Positions 33,573-44,879 of a stretch of DNA of 64,000 nucleotides are shown here, piece by piece (position 1 is the stretch's first letter; each line of letters begins with the position of its first letter). Source of the stretch: Batillaria attramentaria (lineage: Eukaryota; Mollusca; Gastropoda; Batillariidae); the NCBI GenBank assembly GCA_018292915.2, contig JACVVK020000222.1:386001-450000 (forward strand), in the 5' to 3' direction. The notes under the pieces were generated by a model. It was not told the origin of the DNA and ran no database searches. It saw only the letters and a list, made by a program, of their open reading frames with translations. The translations under genes and the position numbers were made by a program.

Positions 33573-33879
33573 TTGTGTTGTGAGTACAGGCAACCACAAC
33601 TGTACAAAGGACAGGTTAAAAACACAGCAAGAGTACAATGAAACTGAAAAAGTGAACAAGTTCAAGCGTTAACAACACACTAGAAGGACAATGCACAATG
33701 ACTATTTGCGAAAAATACAATGTCTTATTCCACTCCACTGTTTTTAGTAAACCGTGTTTGGCTTGGTTTAGCGTCGTTTTCTTTGACATTCCCGGCCATG
33801 AACACCAATCGGCAAAAGTCAACAGCTGACACTGCTCTTCGGTTTGTGATAGGTATAGGTATAGGGGCGGTCGGTGCCG

Positions 33880-34281
33880 GTCTGGGCTGGTCGGTAGTCT
33901 AATAATATGAGAGGTCAGGTTCGAGTCCCACCGGAGGCAAAGAAGTTTTCCTTCTCATGCATTCGGGCCGATCGTCGGGGGTTCTCTCCGGGTACTCCGG
34001 CTTCCTCTTCCTCTGCTTCCGGCGGCTTTCTCTTCCTCTGCTTTGGAAATGTTCCGCCCCGAAAATTCAAAAATAGGGCCTAAATTCCGAAACCTAGAAT
34101 TGCTGAGCTGACCCTTCGCACGTCGTGATTGTAGTGTGTTCATGTCCACTGTGTGAGAGAATGCTTGTGATTCACGTAAGCGTGCGTGTTGGGTTCAGTT
34201 CGCCGGCCGCGCTTTGAGCCATTTCAAGAATCTGGGTAAAGCGCCTACACAATACTCAATTATTATTATTATTATTATTAG
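33880..34281 (+). mobile_element. SINE-B copy with damaged head and internal duplication
   Basis: Box A is degraded (GGTCGGTAGTCTAATAATAT) but box B (CAGGTTCGAGTCCC) is intact. A CTTCCTCTGCTT-containing block of about 28 bp is duplicated in the body. It ends in the GCGCTTTGAGCC..AAAGCGCC tail and (ATT)n. Confidence 0.88.
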
Positions 34282-34440
34282 TGTGTGTGCGTGAGCAAAA
34301 AGCGCATTGAGTGCTTTTCCAAGCAGAACTCCGCGCTCTACAAGTGTAATATATTATTATTGTTATTATTATTGATGTTGTTGTTGGTGTTGTTGTTGTT
34401 GTTGTTGTTGATGATGTTGTTGTTGTTATCATCATCATCA
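34282..34440 (+). mobile_element. L2-like 3' tail followed by ATT/GTT repeats
   Basis: GCAAAAAGCGCATTGAGTGC, then CTCCGCGCTCTACAAGTGTA and (ATT)n grading into (GTT)n and (ATC)n. The GCGC...GCGC pairing before (ATT)n is the L2-like terminus. It directly follows the (ATT)n end of a SINE-B copy. Confidence 0.6.
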
Positions 34441-34891
34441 AATCTCAACAAGACAGCGGTGAAGCCGTTCAGAAACGCTACCCGCTGAAGTCCGATGCGC
34501 TACCTATGAGCGACTGCACTGTAACACCTCCGTGCATGAGAACGGGTGAAAACAGGCATGTTATGTGTGGCGGAAAATCATGTGGCGGAGAGACCTACCT
34601 GACTGACGTGATGCATGTAGACGGCCCATCATGTACAGAGCCCGGCATGACTCAAAGAGTGCGCATATGCAGTTTTCACCTACTCCAGTGCTTGGGGAAG
34701 GCAAGGACTGATGCCGATGCATCAGTGGATTGTGAAAATTACTCTAGCAATGCTTTACTTTTGGCATGCTGTCAGTAGTCATGCTTTGCTGCAGGGAAGT
34801 AATTGTCTGGTAGGGTTGATAAAAAAAAGTCATTCTCAGTGCAGGTAAGCGTGTCACTCTGACATTTGTATAGCCACGAAATAGCATTTGT

Positions 34892-34988
34892 TAATAATAA
34901 TAATAATAATAATAAATTGTACTTATAGCGCAAAATTCTCACAAAGTGACTCAGTGCGCGTACTCCCGCACTCATACCAACGAATACG

Positions 34989-35071
<83 letters not shown>

Positions 35072-35076
35072 GCACG

Positions 35077-35155
<79 letters not shown>

Positions 35156-35475
35156 CAGCAGCAGCAGCTGAATCAGGAGGAGGTAAGTGGGCTTAGTCGA
35201 AAACCAGCCGGAACAGATGCGTTTTCAAGTCAGACTTGAAACGATATATGTCCGACTGGTCTCTCAGGCCGGCAGGTAGTGTGTTCCAGAGTGAGGGGGC
35301 AGCAAAGCTAAACGCGCGCTCGCCAACTGTTTTGAGGTTTCGACGGGGAACTTTCAACAGTTTTTCGTATGAAAAAGGAAGAGTGCGTGCTGTCTGGTGG
35401 ACTGCCGGTAAGGGAATTTGAGAGGTAGGCCGGAAGAGTTCCTTGTTGCTCAGTTCTAATTCGTAACGCACTCAT
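34892..35475 (-). pseudogene. 3' end of an L2-type LINE carrying a very long (TG)n in its UTR
   Basis: Residues encoded at 35193-35471 include RTLPFSYEKLLKVPRRNLK and LWNTLPAGLRDQSD..FKSDLKTHLF, the standard L2-group C-terminus. The stop is followed by a GCTGCTGCTGC tract and about 160 bp of (TG)n. The 3' end has GCGCACTGAGTCACTTTGTG, then TTTGCGCTATAAGTACA and (ATT)n, which is a textbook L2-like stem-loop tail. Upstream reverse transcriptase and endonuclease are missing. The (ATT)n at 34892-34915 marks the 3' terminus. Confidence 0.88.
34993..35152 (+). repeat. (CA)n with CGCA variants, ~160 bp
   Basis: Two (CA)n stretches around GCACGCACGCACG, inside the 3' UTR of an L2-type LINE fragment. 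Confidence 0.97.
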
Positions 35476-35479
35476 AACT

Positions 35480-36683
35480 CACTGACATTTGTAGACTTGA
35501 AGTCTCAGTGTAGAAATGAATGGTCGGCATTTCGTTGGTACAGTACTGTATTGGTTCTCGGAGGGAGCGGCGCGGCCACCGCCGGTGAAATGCCGGGCAG
35601 GCTGACTGAGGACGGTCATGGAGAAAGAGGCATTTCGTCAAATTTTCGTTGGATCAGTGGATAGTTTTTGTTGATAATCTTACCTGAGACCTGCAAGGCA
35701 AAGAGAGAAATGAAATGAAATGAACTTTTATTTTCCAACGGTGGAAGATTTTGGTCCGCAAACCAGTCTTACAACTTGCCGTTGCTACAACTACAAAGGA
35801 TAAAAAGTACACTCATAAAGACAACAACAAACACAAAGGGTGGTAATAATAAAGCAAAGAGCGGGCGACGCACGTGCACCCACTCACAATCACGATTGCA
35901 GCAGGCTGATATTACAGAAGCTAAGCTATTTCCCTAGTCATACATCTATATATATATATATGTATTTTATATAAATAAAATACGAATCCATATACATATA
36001 CCAGCAGTACATGGGTGGAGAGAGAGAGAGAGAGAGAATCTGTGGTAGGCAAAATTGGAAGCCGCCACCACCGCAAAATTCCCTTCAAGCTGGATCCTTC
36101 CTTCCAGGTACTTAATTTCACCCCCACACCGGCAAGACTTTCTCGAGGAAAAACAGTTTTGATTTTCATGCTGGGAAAAGGTTTTTTAAAAACATCCCAT
36201 ACCTACATGTACACGACAGTTCCAGCTGTGAGCTGACGGAACCATTTAAACGCCAAGGATCGCATTGCAAACGGAGAGGGGCAGCTCCCTGCAATCAAAT
36301 GAGGGTCTGCTTTCTATCACGGTCTAATACTCCAAGCACCAGCGGCAAGGAAGAATATACTGCAATAAGCGTCGCAATCTTTCACATAAAGGTACCGTAC
36401 CGCCTACAGGGAGTATTTGCTTTTGCTTGAAAAATGTGAGCTGAGCAGACTGTAATCGGCCCGGACTATTATCATGAGAAGAATTGGATTACGTAGAGAG
36501 ACGGTAAGCTGTCTGTCTATGTTCGAGACTGACAGTGAAAATAATGTACTGAAGTTTACTGGAGGGCAAAAGTCATTACAGTATTATTTTCTGTGATACG
36601 CGGAGTAGTAATGAAGAAGAAAGTCACAGAACTGATCAACAGAAATCTTTGGTGCGAAGGGTAAAGTCATCAGTGTCACGTGA
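35480..36683. other. Mostly unannotated
   Basis: Contains a LINE tail (35703-35815), (TA)n at 35948-35962 and (GA)n at 36018-36038. The rest is unrecognised. Confidence 0.5.
35703..35815 (-). mobile_element. LINE 3' tail, divergent variant
   Basis: On the minus strand it contains GTTGCAACGGCAAG-like wording (GTAGCAACGGCAAGTTGTAA), then CCACCGTTGGAAAATAAAAG and (TTTCA)n. This is the layout of the other LINE tails, with a pentanucleotide terminus. The 9543-9590 fragment (ACTTTATTTTCCGGCAACAG) is a related minus-strand piece. Confidence 0.6.
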
Positions 36684-36735
<52 letters not shown>

Positions 36736-36736
36736 G
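36684..36736 (+). repeat. (ACT)n trinucleotide
   Basis: About 17 perfect ACT units. Confidence 0.97.
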
Positions 36737-36770
36737 ACGTTTCAGTTTTAAAGCAGCTGTTCTAACACTG

Positions 36771-36897
<127 letters not shown>

Positions 36898-37100
36898 AAC
36901 AGAGAAGCACTTTCAGAATCTAACGGCAGCTTCGACTGATTTTCCAACTAAAAAAAAATACGAACAAACTAAAAATCCCACAAAAAGTCACTAAAAAGCC
37001 ACAATCCAGAAGGATTGTTCAGCTTCTTCAACAGCATTGACACACAGAACCCCGGCCCTCAACTCCTCAATTTCGTCAGGTCGTAAGGGTCTGGCGCCAT

Positions 37101-37102
<2 letters not shown>

Positions 37103-37161
<59 letters not shown>

Positions 37162-37400
37162 TGGGACAGACTAATCAAACGCTACTCGAAAGACATGGGT
37201 TTTAAGACGGGACTTGAGAAGCAGGACAGCAGAGTTGGGGAATGACGGATGGAGGCAGGCAAGGTGTTCCAAACTGAAGGACCGAACTCACCGAAGCGGC
37301 AAGAGAACTGAAGCACGTCAGGTAGACGGAATTTGTGTGTGTGTCAACAGCCGAGCGGTGGGACCGCGAGGGGGTATGTACAGCTACAGTCAAAAATGTA
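37103..37400 (-). pseudogene. L2-type LINE C-terminal fragment followed by (TG)n
   Basis: Translation of the minus strand across frames gives FGEFGPSVWNTLPASIRHSP and then a degraded KTHVFRVAFD-like ending, the same C-terminal motif as in the other L2 copies. The stop is followed directly by the (TG)n tract at 37103-37158. A single-base frame change lies near 37225. No 3' stem-loop could be identified beyond the microsatellite. Confidence 0.75.
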
Positions 37401-37568
37401 GGTAGGTGAGGACTGGTTAATAGATGAAAAACAAAGGCATGACGCTTTGTTCAAGATCCTGTGGTGGATGGAAAACGAGTGAATGCTGTCTGCCTGTTTA
37501 CATGAACGCCGCGACAGCCGGCAACCTGTTTACTACCAAAACTAAGTAAATTGAGGCTCAACATTGCT

Positions 37569-37846
37569 CTGGGCCCGTATGTAAAACTCGAGAGGTTAAT
37601 TTAACCCACGGCTACGGGCCTAGAACAAAAGAAACCCCAAAACAAAATTAAATGAATAAAGGAAGCGAAGAAGAAAGACAAAAATCCTTCTATAACGGCT
37701 AATAGGCACCTAGAAGGATTTTTTGTCCTTCTTTCTTCGCTTCCTTTTTTATTTAATTTTGTTTTGGGGTTTCTTTTGTCCTCGTCTGTGTAAGGCCCGT
37801 AGCGGCCGTGGGTTAGATTTAACCTCGAGTTTTACATACGGGCCCA
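37569..37846. mobile_element. Fold-back MITE, copy 1
   Basis: Long inverted arms: GGGCCCGTATGTAAAACTCG through AACCCCAAAACAAAATTAAA and GGAAGCGAAGAAG on the left reappear inverted on the right (CTTCTTTCTTCGCTTCC, TTTAATTTTGTTTTGGGG, ACCTCGAGTTTTACATACGG). About 110 bp on each side can pair around a 45-bp centre. A second copy is at 49882-50176. Confidence 0.85.
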
Positions 37847-38187
37847 GAAACCGACTTGTACTAATACGTCACTACAGTCTAAAGACGTGTATAATTATGT
37901 TTTACAATAACTGCTTTAGGTCACAGCAGCCGTCGTCGAACCTTCGAGCGGTATCATGATAGCAACAAGGTCGTCCATTTTGATTACCAACCCCCCCCCC
38001 TACCCCCACCCCGCATTGTACCTACTTCATGAATGAACAAAATAGGGGCCCTCCGGCCAAACACACTGCGGTGACTATTGCCGGTTGCAGTTATTTACTA
38101 TTGTAAATCCAAACAATGCAGTCAATACTACCTGAGTACGCCGGCTTTCCTTTGTTTTCACAGAGAGCTAAACATAGATGCCAGTTA

Positions 38188-38724
<537 letters not shown>

Positions 38725-39089
38725 TCAAACTCAGACAACTTGAGCCCCGGCCCGGAGCAAAATGGCAGGTCTTGCTCAAGAAGCAATCACAACCTCAAAG
38801 AAGAGCGAGAGAACTCATATATACTATCCCGGTCAGCAGAACTTCGCTGAAAGCCATAAACAGATCACAACGCCACCCTTCTGGCATGTTACTAGTATTT
38901 ACTAACACGTCATTACACTCTGTGGCCCGCGGCTTGACCGGTGACATAAACTGACCGTATAGTAACTTGCAAAGTCAGTCATTGACGTGTGTGCAGGAGT
39001 AAATCCCCACACCGCTAGATTAGGCTACCAATAGGTTTAAAACAAGTTTCTGAACGGGACAACGGGCAAGACTCATACCCGGACTGCAC

Positions 39090-39121
<32 letters not shown>

Positions 39122-39363
39122 ACACACTCCCTTTCTGTGGCATACCCTTAACTCTTTTTTTATTGAACTTCTTTTTTCACACACACACACACCAACTCAT
39201 TGTTGTAAATCGGACATAGAGTAGAGTAAATCAAATGGATTTTACCCATACGGCACATGTACATTATATGTATACATACACCAACATCAGTATACACACG
39301 TGTTCATCCACACAAATACACATACGTATATGATATCCACATCCATAAATATACCTAATATTA

Positions 39364-39542
39364 CAGTACAACTTCTTTTGGGCGACCACCCCTATGGCCA
39401 GACAAGAGTGGTCTTAAAAGAGAGGTGGTCACCCAAAAGAAGCTTCAGACAGTGAAGAAGTGCAACCCAGTATCATTGTAACATTGGTCTGCACAGGCAG
39501 GTGGTCTCCCAAAGGGGTGGCCACCCAAAAGAGGTTCTACTG
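39364..39542. mobile_element. 179-bp Tc1/mariner-like MITE
   Basis: The left end CAGTACAACTTCTTTTGGGC and the right end, whose complement reads CAGTAGAACCTCTTTTGGGT, form TIRs of about 30 bp, with TA on both sides (39362-39363, 39543-39544). CAGTAGAACCTC-type termini are common in mariner-like elements. An inner partial repeat (GGTGGTCACCCAAAAGAAG, 39426-39444) repeats the TIR sequence. Confidence 0.8.
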
Positions 39543-39687
39543 TACATATAATTATGCGTTCGTACACACATACTTATGCCCATATCCATGATTTTACTCA
39601 TCTTTACTTAGTATATAATTATGTAAGAAGAGTGTTCGTGCATTTTTATGTGGAGAGAGAGAGGGGAGGGGGGGCATACCCTTAACT

Positions 39688-39832
39688 CAGTTCCTACCAA
39701 GTAAATGTGGGTTTGTGCACTAGTGGCCTCACTAAAAGTATCATTATTAATTCATGGATTTAAATTTGGCTTAGTGGGAGTCAGTGTTGCACTTTGATTA
39801 TACTCGTGTTTGCTGCAGTGAGAGCCGTCAAG
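39688..39832 (+). repeat. Repeat F, second copy
   Basis: CTCAGTTCCTACCAAGTAAA, TAGTGGCCTCACTA, GGATTTAAATTTGGCTTAG and ACTCGTGTTTGCTGCAGTGA. Same strand as the first copy. Confidence 0.75.
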
Positions 39833-40039
39833 AAACCGTTAATCTTGCCTGATTAGTTTCGATTACAGGGTCGTCCAGGACGTGGGATACCCGTGCGCGG
39901 TACGGCGAAATGTTGCGTAAGATTGATCTGACAACAGCGGCTGTCTTGTTCTGTACAGGAACCAGAAACTCTTACGTTACATTCCAGTCAACACGCCACA
40001 AATGTTCGAAATGTTCAAGATCAGTATCTGTATTTTAGG

Positions 40040-40800
40040 GCTGTTGTTGTCGGGATTTTGGTTTTGTTTTGTTTTTTTGTTTGTTGTTGTTGTTGTTGTC
40101 GCTGTTGGTTTTTTGGTTTTGTTGTTGTTGTTGTCGGGTTTTTGGTTTTGTTTGTATTTTGTTTGTTGTTGTTGTTGTTGGGTTGTTGGTTTTGTTTGTT
40201 TGTTTGTTGTTGTTGTTGTTGTCGAGTTTTTGGTTTTGTGCGGTCGGGGCGGTCGGTGGTCTAGTGGTTAAGAGACTTGTCACCAATGCGAGAGGTCAGA
40301 GGTTCGAGTCCCATTCGGGGCGAAGAATTTTTCCTTCTCGTATGTGGCACCGTTCATTCGGGCCGATCGTCGGGGGTTCTCTCCGGGTACTCCGGCTTCC
40401 TCCCCCTCTGCTTTGGAAATGTTCAGCCCACCAAATTTGAAAAAAATAAATGCAATTCTAAATCCCGAAATTTAAATAGCTGAGTTGACCCTTCGCACCA
40501 CGTGATTGTAATGTGTATATGTCCAGCGTGTGAGAGGATGCGTGTGATTCACGTGAGCGTGCGTGTTGGGTTCAGTTCGCGGCGCTTTGAGCCGATTCAT
40601 GAAATTGGGAAAAGCGCCTATACAATACTCATATTATTATTATTATTATTATTATTTTGTCTGTTGTTTGTTTGTTGTTGTTGTTGTTGGGTTTTTGGGT
40701 TTTGTTTGTTTGTTGTTGTTGGTTTTGTTGTTGTTGTTGTTGTTGCTTTGTTTGTTTGGGTTTTTTTGTTTGTTTGTTTGTTTTCTTATGGGGGCGGGGG
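40040..40800 (+). repeat. TTG-rich minisatellite split by SINE-B
   Basis: Units of roughly 45-55 bp built as GTTGTTGTTGTTG plus TTTTTGGTTTTGTTTG occur at 40040-40240 and continue at 40659-40780. SINE-B at 40245-40658 lies inside the array. Confidence 0.85.
40245..40658 (+). mobile_element. SINE-B, full-length copy
   Basis: Head GGTCTAGTGGTTAAGAGAC (box A) and GAGGTTCGAGTCCC (box B), with TTGTCACCAATG between, resembles tRNA-Asp. The body carries CATTCGGGCCGATCGTCGGG, TTCTCTCCGGGTACTCCGGC and TTTGGAAATGTTCAGCCC. The tail is GGCGCTTTGAGCCGATTCAT, AAAGCGCCTATACAATACTC and (ATT)n, the L2-style stem plus ATT end. It sits inside a TTG-rich array. Mobilisation by the L2-type LINEs of this genome is a reasonable inference from the shared tail. 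Confidence 0.92.
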
Positions 40801-41153
40801 TTGGAAAACTTTAATTTTAATTGCTAAAAAAAATAAAAGACAACGGAAGGATAAGCACAACGGGAAGACTAAAAGGATAAGAATGACAAGAACGGCGGGG
40901 ATCGGATGTTTGGAAAGACAGACTAGATGGGGGAAGACGGGGAGGTGGGGAGATGATAGTGGAGGGGGGTGGAGGTGGAGGCTGTCTGACGTTCTGTACC
41001 AAACGCTCCATCAAATGCGGCTTGAGGCCCCGGGTCAGGGGAACAACTGACGCAGACACCAGATTACAACAATGGTTTATCTTCCAGACTCGCTCTCTGG
41101 AACTGTCAAGGGAACGAGGAAGGTTTGTGGGGTCACGGGGGGGGGGGGGGGGG

Positions 41154-41154
<1 letters not shown>

Positions 41155-41188
<34 letters not shown>

Positions 41189-41552
41189 ACTGACTGACTG
41201 ACTGAAACGTTTATTTCAGGATAAAGACTTGTAGGCATGGTCTGCCTATCTTACAAGCTGTCCTGCTAATCTACGAACACTAAAAAAATAAAGGCTAACA
41301 TTACAAAAAAAAAGTATACCAGGCACAAAGGGAGTAATCTAATAAGAAAGTAGAAAAAACAAAAACAAAAAAAACATGCAAAGATACAAAGAAGCGCAAG
41401 AAATTCAAAGGAAACACATCGGAAAATAGGTGAAGAAGTAGATAGCATGGTGTTTGAAATTGTAGTATACAACATAACTTGTAAAAAGGTAACATGTAAT
41501 AGTGCCATCTGATAACGAGTAATTTAGCATGGTTCAGATATTGTTCGTGGAC
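41155..41552 (-). mobile_element. 3' UTR and terminal repeat of the intact LINE
   Basis: On the minus strand the UTR follows the ORF2 stop, includes a stretch ending GAAATAAACG, and finishes in TCAG tetranucleotides (41187-41205) joined to (CT)n and a C/G homopolymer at 41138-41158. Wording such as GCTTGTAAGA and AATAAA resembles the orphan LINE tails elsewhere in the window. A simple-sequence 3' terminus rather than poly(A) is typical of CR1/L2-group elements. The exact 3' boundary is inferred. Confidence 0.7.
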
Positions 41553-44360
41553 CTATGACTTACGTAAGTATCTGAGAAGTTGAGTTTTAAATGAATGAAG
41601 CTTCGGGGTACATTTTAAGTATGCTGGCAACTGGTTCCATGAAAGTGACCCAGAGAATGAGAGGCTTGTTTTAAAAATGTCCAGTCTAGGTAATGGTAAT
41701 TGGAACAGGCCATTTCTTGCGTTGTGTCGCTGACTTGGTTGAAAGAACGTGGTAAGATATGGAGGAGCCTTACAGTGGACTATCTTGTGCATGAAAACAC
41801 ACCGGTTGAACTCAAGATGCTTGGTAAGGGGGAGAAGTTCGAGCGCTCTAAGTTTTTCTTCTGTGGGTAAGGGCCCAGGATGTAAAAGCTTTATACCACG
41901 TTTATAGAGAGAATTGATCTTTTTCAAGTGAATATCACCACATTTGTCCCAGAGGTTGGAGGCGTAATCTATATGACTTTTTATATGTGCGTGAAAGAAA
42001 ACTTTGCAACTGTCGTGGCTAACTATGCGGTTAAGTTTACTTAAGAGAAAAAGATTTTTAGACAGGGTTTTACTAAGTTTTTCTAGGTGCGGCTCCCACT
42101 TCAACTGGTCGTCGACTGTAACGCCCAAAAGGCGATGCGTTGACACTTGGTGTATGGGCTCTGAGCCGAGAGATAGTTTGAGAGGTAGAGGCTTCCGCTG
42201 GTGTTTTTGGCGGGTAGTTATTAGCATGCTCTTTGTTTTGGGGACGCTGATTATCATATGATTTTGGGTACACCATTCAGATACTTCATCGAGGCTCTGC
42301 TGGAGTGTTTTGTTTATTGTTGCCTCTTTTGTGTCGGATGTGTGTAGTGTTGTGTCATCTGCAAATAACTCGCAGGACACGTTGGGACTAGATAAACAAA
42401 AAGGAAGGTCATTGATATAAAGACAAAATAAAAGAGGCCCCAAGATGGAGCCCTGAGGTACTCCATACTTAACAATCCCTTCGGATGAGAATGTGCCATT
42501 TAAAAAGACTCTCTGTTTCCTGTGTAAGAGGAAGGATGAGAAGAATGATAATGCGCCGGACCCAATGTTGTATAACCGCAGTTTTTTCAACAGAATGCTG
42601 TGATTCACCAAATCAAAAGCTTTCTTGAGGTCAAGAAATATTGCTCCAGATAGCTTTGACTCATTTATACCACTAAGCCACTTATCTATGATGTGAGTGA
42701 GAGCAGTCTGGCACGAATGGCCTGGACGGAAACCTGACTGAAAAGCACACAGAAGTTTATTTTCTTCGAGGATTGTGAGCAGATGTGTGTGAATGTGTCT
42801 TTCTAGGGGTTTTGAGAGAACTGATAGTATAGATATTGGACGATATTCATTTACATCGCTTAGATTTTTGTTTTTTGGTATCGGGACAACTTTAGCGTTT
42901 TTAAGGGCCGCTGGAAATACATTATTTTGAATAGAGAGATTATAGATAAATGTCAATGACTCAATTATATATGGCAGGGACGTTTTTAGTATTTTGCTAC
43001 TGATGCCATCCAAACCACACGATTTCTTGTTTGCCATGTTCGATATTGACTTACCAACATCTAGCACAGTCATTAATGGTATGGTAAATGGTTTACATGT
43101 AGACGTGTTGCAATGTAGTTTCAGTTGTTCTGAACAGACATAATTTTCGGGGTCGCTATCATTTTCCTGGGCTAAAGTATCTGCTATATTTAGGAAATGA
43201 CTGTTAAAAGAATTGGCTGTGAGAGTATGGGGGATCGTGGGAGACTGAGATTTTTTACCTTTTGTAATCATGTTAATAGCCTGCCATATTGTGCGAGAGT
43301 CTTTGCCGTCAGCAATTACCTTTTCGGCTTCTAATCTCTGGGCCTTTCTAACAAGTGATTTTACGTAATTTCTTTGTTTCTTGAATTCTTGGAATTTTTT
43401 TTCTCGTTTCAATTTATCTCGGACCTCCATAGCCTGTTTAATGTCCTCTGTAAGCCATGGTGGCATTCGGGGATGTTTTACCCGCTTAGTACGTTGTGGG
43501 GCGTGTGTGTCAAGGACACCAAGGAACAGCCTGTACCATAATGCTAGTGCTTCATCAGGATCATTGTGTTTGTACACATCATCAAATGGCACCGTAGACA
43601 AATCATGCAGAAATGACACTTCATTAAAACGTTTAAAGCATCGGTACAAGGTGGATGTGTGCTGTTTTGGTGGTGGCTTATCACATTTGACAGACAATGA
43701 ACAACAAACAGGATAGTGATCACTTATGGCAACAATAGGCACATGAACATTTTTCACAACGTCAGTGTTAGTGGTGTAGATGTGGTCAATAAGGGATGAG
43801 GAAGATGATGAAACACGTGTCGGTGACTGTACGAGTTGCCTCAATCCTAAAAACGTTAAAGTGGATTTCCAGGCAGCATGCCCGGGCTTTAGCAAATCGA
43901 TATTAAAGTCGCCTAGGATATGAATATCACCTTTGCGTTTATGTGCCTGATCCAGCATTGACGTAAAGTCGTCATACCAAGGAAACGTAGCGGCCGGGTT
44001 ACGATAAATATAACCGATGAGAGAAGGGGAGGAGTTGTTGGTTTTAACTTCCAACCATAAACTTTCTACTTTGTGTGACTCGAGATCTGTTCGCCTGGTG
44101 ACACAGTGTTTAATTGAGTCATGTATGTATACGGCTAATCCGGTATGGCCAGGGACAGAAGCGTCTCGTCGTAGGATAGTGTAATTTTGGATACTGATGA
44201 TTTCATCACTGATATTGTCAGAAAGTCGGGTTTCTGTGAAGCCAAAAATGTGGAAAGTTGTAGGTTGATTAAGGAGCACGGAGACATCAGGGACTTTGTT
44301 GCAAAGGTGATAAACATTAAGATGTCCTATCTGTAAGTTTTGGATTTGTGTCTGTGGCAT
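41553..44360 (-). CDS. Intact LINE ORF2: endonuclease plus reverse transcriptase (935 aa)
   Basis: A single uninterrupted frame encodes the polyprotein a non-LTR retrotransposon uses for target-primed reverse transcription. Residues 8-225 form an APE-type endonuclease. Expected catalytic positions are all present: HLN (N15), TETRL (E43), YRNP (Y119), GDFN (150-153), LIDH (190-193) and SDHYPV (213-218). The reverse transcriptase spans about 435-720, with FLDLKKAFD (575-583), GVPQGS (633-638) and FADD (666-669). A C-terminal region ends in RYLRKS. No RNase H or CCHC knuckle is evident. This architecture fits the CR1/L2/jockey group, but I do not assign a clade. The start is the first ATG after stops in the upstream A/T-rich sequence; no ORF1 is visible upstream, so the copy may be 5'-truncated. 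The 3' UTR runs to about 41185 and ends in TCAG repeats next to (CT)n. With no disabling change it is probably young and possibly mobile. Confidence 0.93.
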   Translation of the reverse strand: MPQTQIQNLQIGHLNVYHLCNKVPDVSVLLNQPTTFHIFGFTETRLSDNISDEIISIQNYTILRRDASVPGHTGLAVYIHDSIKHCVTRRTDLESHKVESLWLEVKTNNSSPSLIGYIYRNPAATFPWYDDFTSMLDQAHKRKGDIHILGDFNIDLLKPGHAAWKSTLTFLGLRQLVQSPTRVSSSSSSLIDHIYTTNTDVVKNVHVPIVAISDHYPVCCSLSVKCDKPPPKQHTSTLYRCFKRFNEVSFLHDLSTVPFDDVYKHNDPDEALALWYRLFLGVLDTHAPQRTKRVKHPRMPPWLTEDIKQAMEVRDKLKREKKFQEFKKQRNYVKSLVRKAQRLEAEKVIADGKDSRTIWQAINMITKGKKSQSPTIPHTLTANSFNSHFLNIADTLAQENDSDPENYVCSEQLKLHCNTSTCKPFTIPLMTVLDVGKSISNMANKKSCGLDGISSKILKTSLPYIIESLTFIYNLSIQNNVFPAALKNAKVVPIPKNKNLSDVNEYRPISILSVLSKPLERHIHTHLLTILEENKLLCAFQSGFRPGHSCQTALTHIIDKWLSGINESKLSGAIFLDLKKAFDLVNHSILLKKLRLYNIGSGALSFFSSFLLHRKQRVFLNGTFSSEGIVKYGVPQGSILGPLLFCLYINDLPFCLSSPNVSCELFADDTTLHTSDTKEATINKTLQQSLDEVSEWCTQNHMIISVPKTKSMLITTRQKHQRKPLPLKLSLGSEPIHQVSTHRLLGVTVDDQLKWEPHLEKLSKTLSKNLFLLSKLNRIVSHDSCKVFFHAHIKSHIDYASNLWDKCGDIHLKKINSLYKRGIKLLHPGPLPTEEKLRALELLPLTKHLEFNRCVFMHKIVHCKAPPYLTTFFQPSQRHNARNGLFQLPLPRLDIFKTSLSFSGSLSWNQLPAYLKCTPKLHSFKTQLLRYLRKS

Positions 44361-44700
44361 AGTATGATATGAAATATATGCGAGTGAATACCAGTAATCA
44401 AGCTAAATATGGCTACCAGCAAGACAAGCAAAACAAGCGAAAATCAAAATGAAAGAAGGAGGCTCTTCAAAATGACAAAAAAAATCGACAACTACACAAA
44501 CAGGCAAAATGAAAGAAGGAAGCTGTTCAAAATGACCAAAAGTTCGATATCAACAAAAACAGGCAAAATGATGTTAATGTGTGATCCAACCCACGGACTA
44601 GTGTCGTACACAGGACTCTTAGACAAGAGCGTTAGTCTGTGTCTAAGCGTCAGATAGTTCTTCCGATTAGAGCACTACTATCCACAGGAGTCAGAATGTC
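44361..44700 (-). repeat. Region upstream of LINE ORF2 with a 63-bp tandem duplication
   Basis: Two near-identical units of about 63 bp, each containing AATGAAAGAAGGA and TTCAAAATGAC, start near 44445 and 44508. They lie just 5' of the LINE ORF2 in element orientation. They may be part of a 5' UTR, as tandem 5' UTR monomers occur in some LINEs, or they may be flanking DNA. No ORF1 was recognised. Confidence 0.5.
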
Positions 44701-44725
44701 TTGAGATATGCGAGAGAGAGAGAGA

Positions 44726-44728
<3 letters not shown>

Positions 44729-44761
<33 letters not shown>

Positions 44762-44870
44762 ACTTTATCTATCAACGGTAAAAGTTTTGACAGAAATTCG
44801 CCAGTTTACAAACTTGCCGTTGCTAATGCTACAGAGACTATCTACTGAGAAAAGAGTAATAATAAAGTAA
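44729..44870 (-). mobile_element. LINE 3' tail ending in (ATC)n
   Basis: On the minus strand it reads GTAGCATTAGCAACGGCAAG, ACTGGCGAATTTCTGTCAAA, then ACCGTTGATAGATAAAGTTT followed by (CAT)n. The same sentence recurs at 17715-17820 and, shortened, at 10690-10755. It is a 3' terminus of a LINE of the same general type as the intact element nearby, with the coding part truncated away. (GA)n at 44709-44727 abuts the tail. Confidence 0.75.
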
Positions 44871-44879
44871 AATTTAAAA

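Noticed and set aside
34506..34778. Cys-rich small secreted peptide
   Set aside because: No signal peptide and no recognisable cysteine framework; a single unsupported frame.
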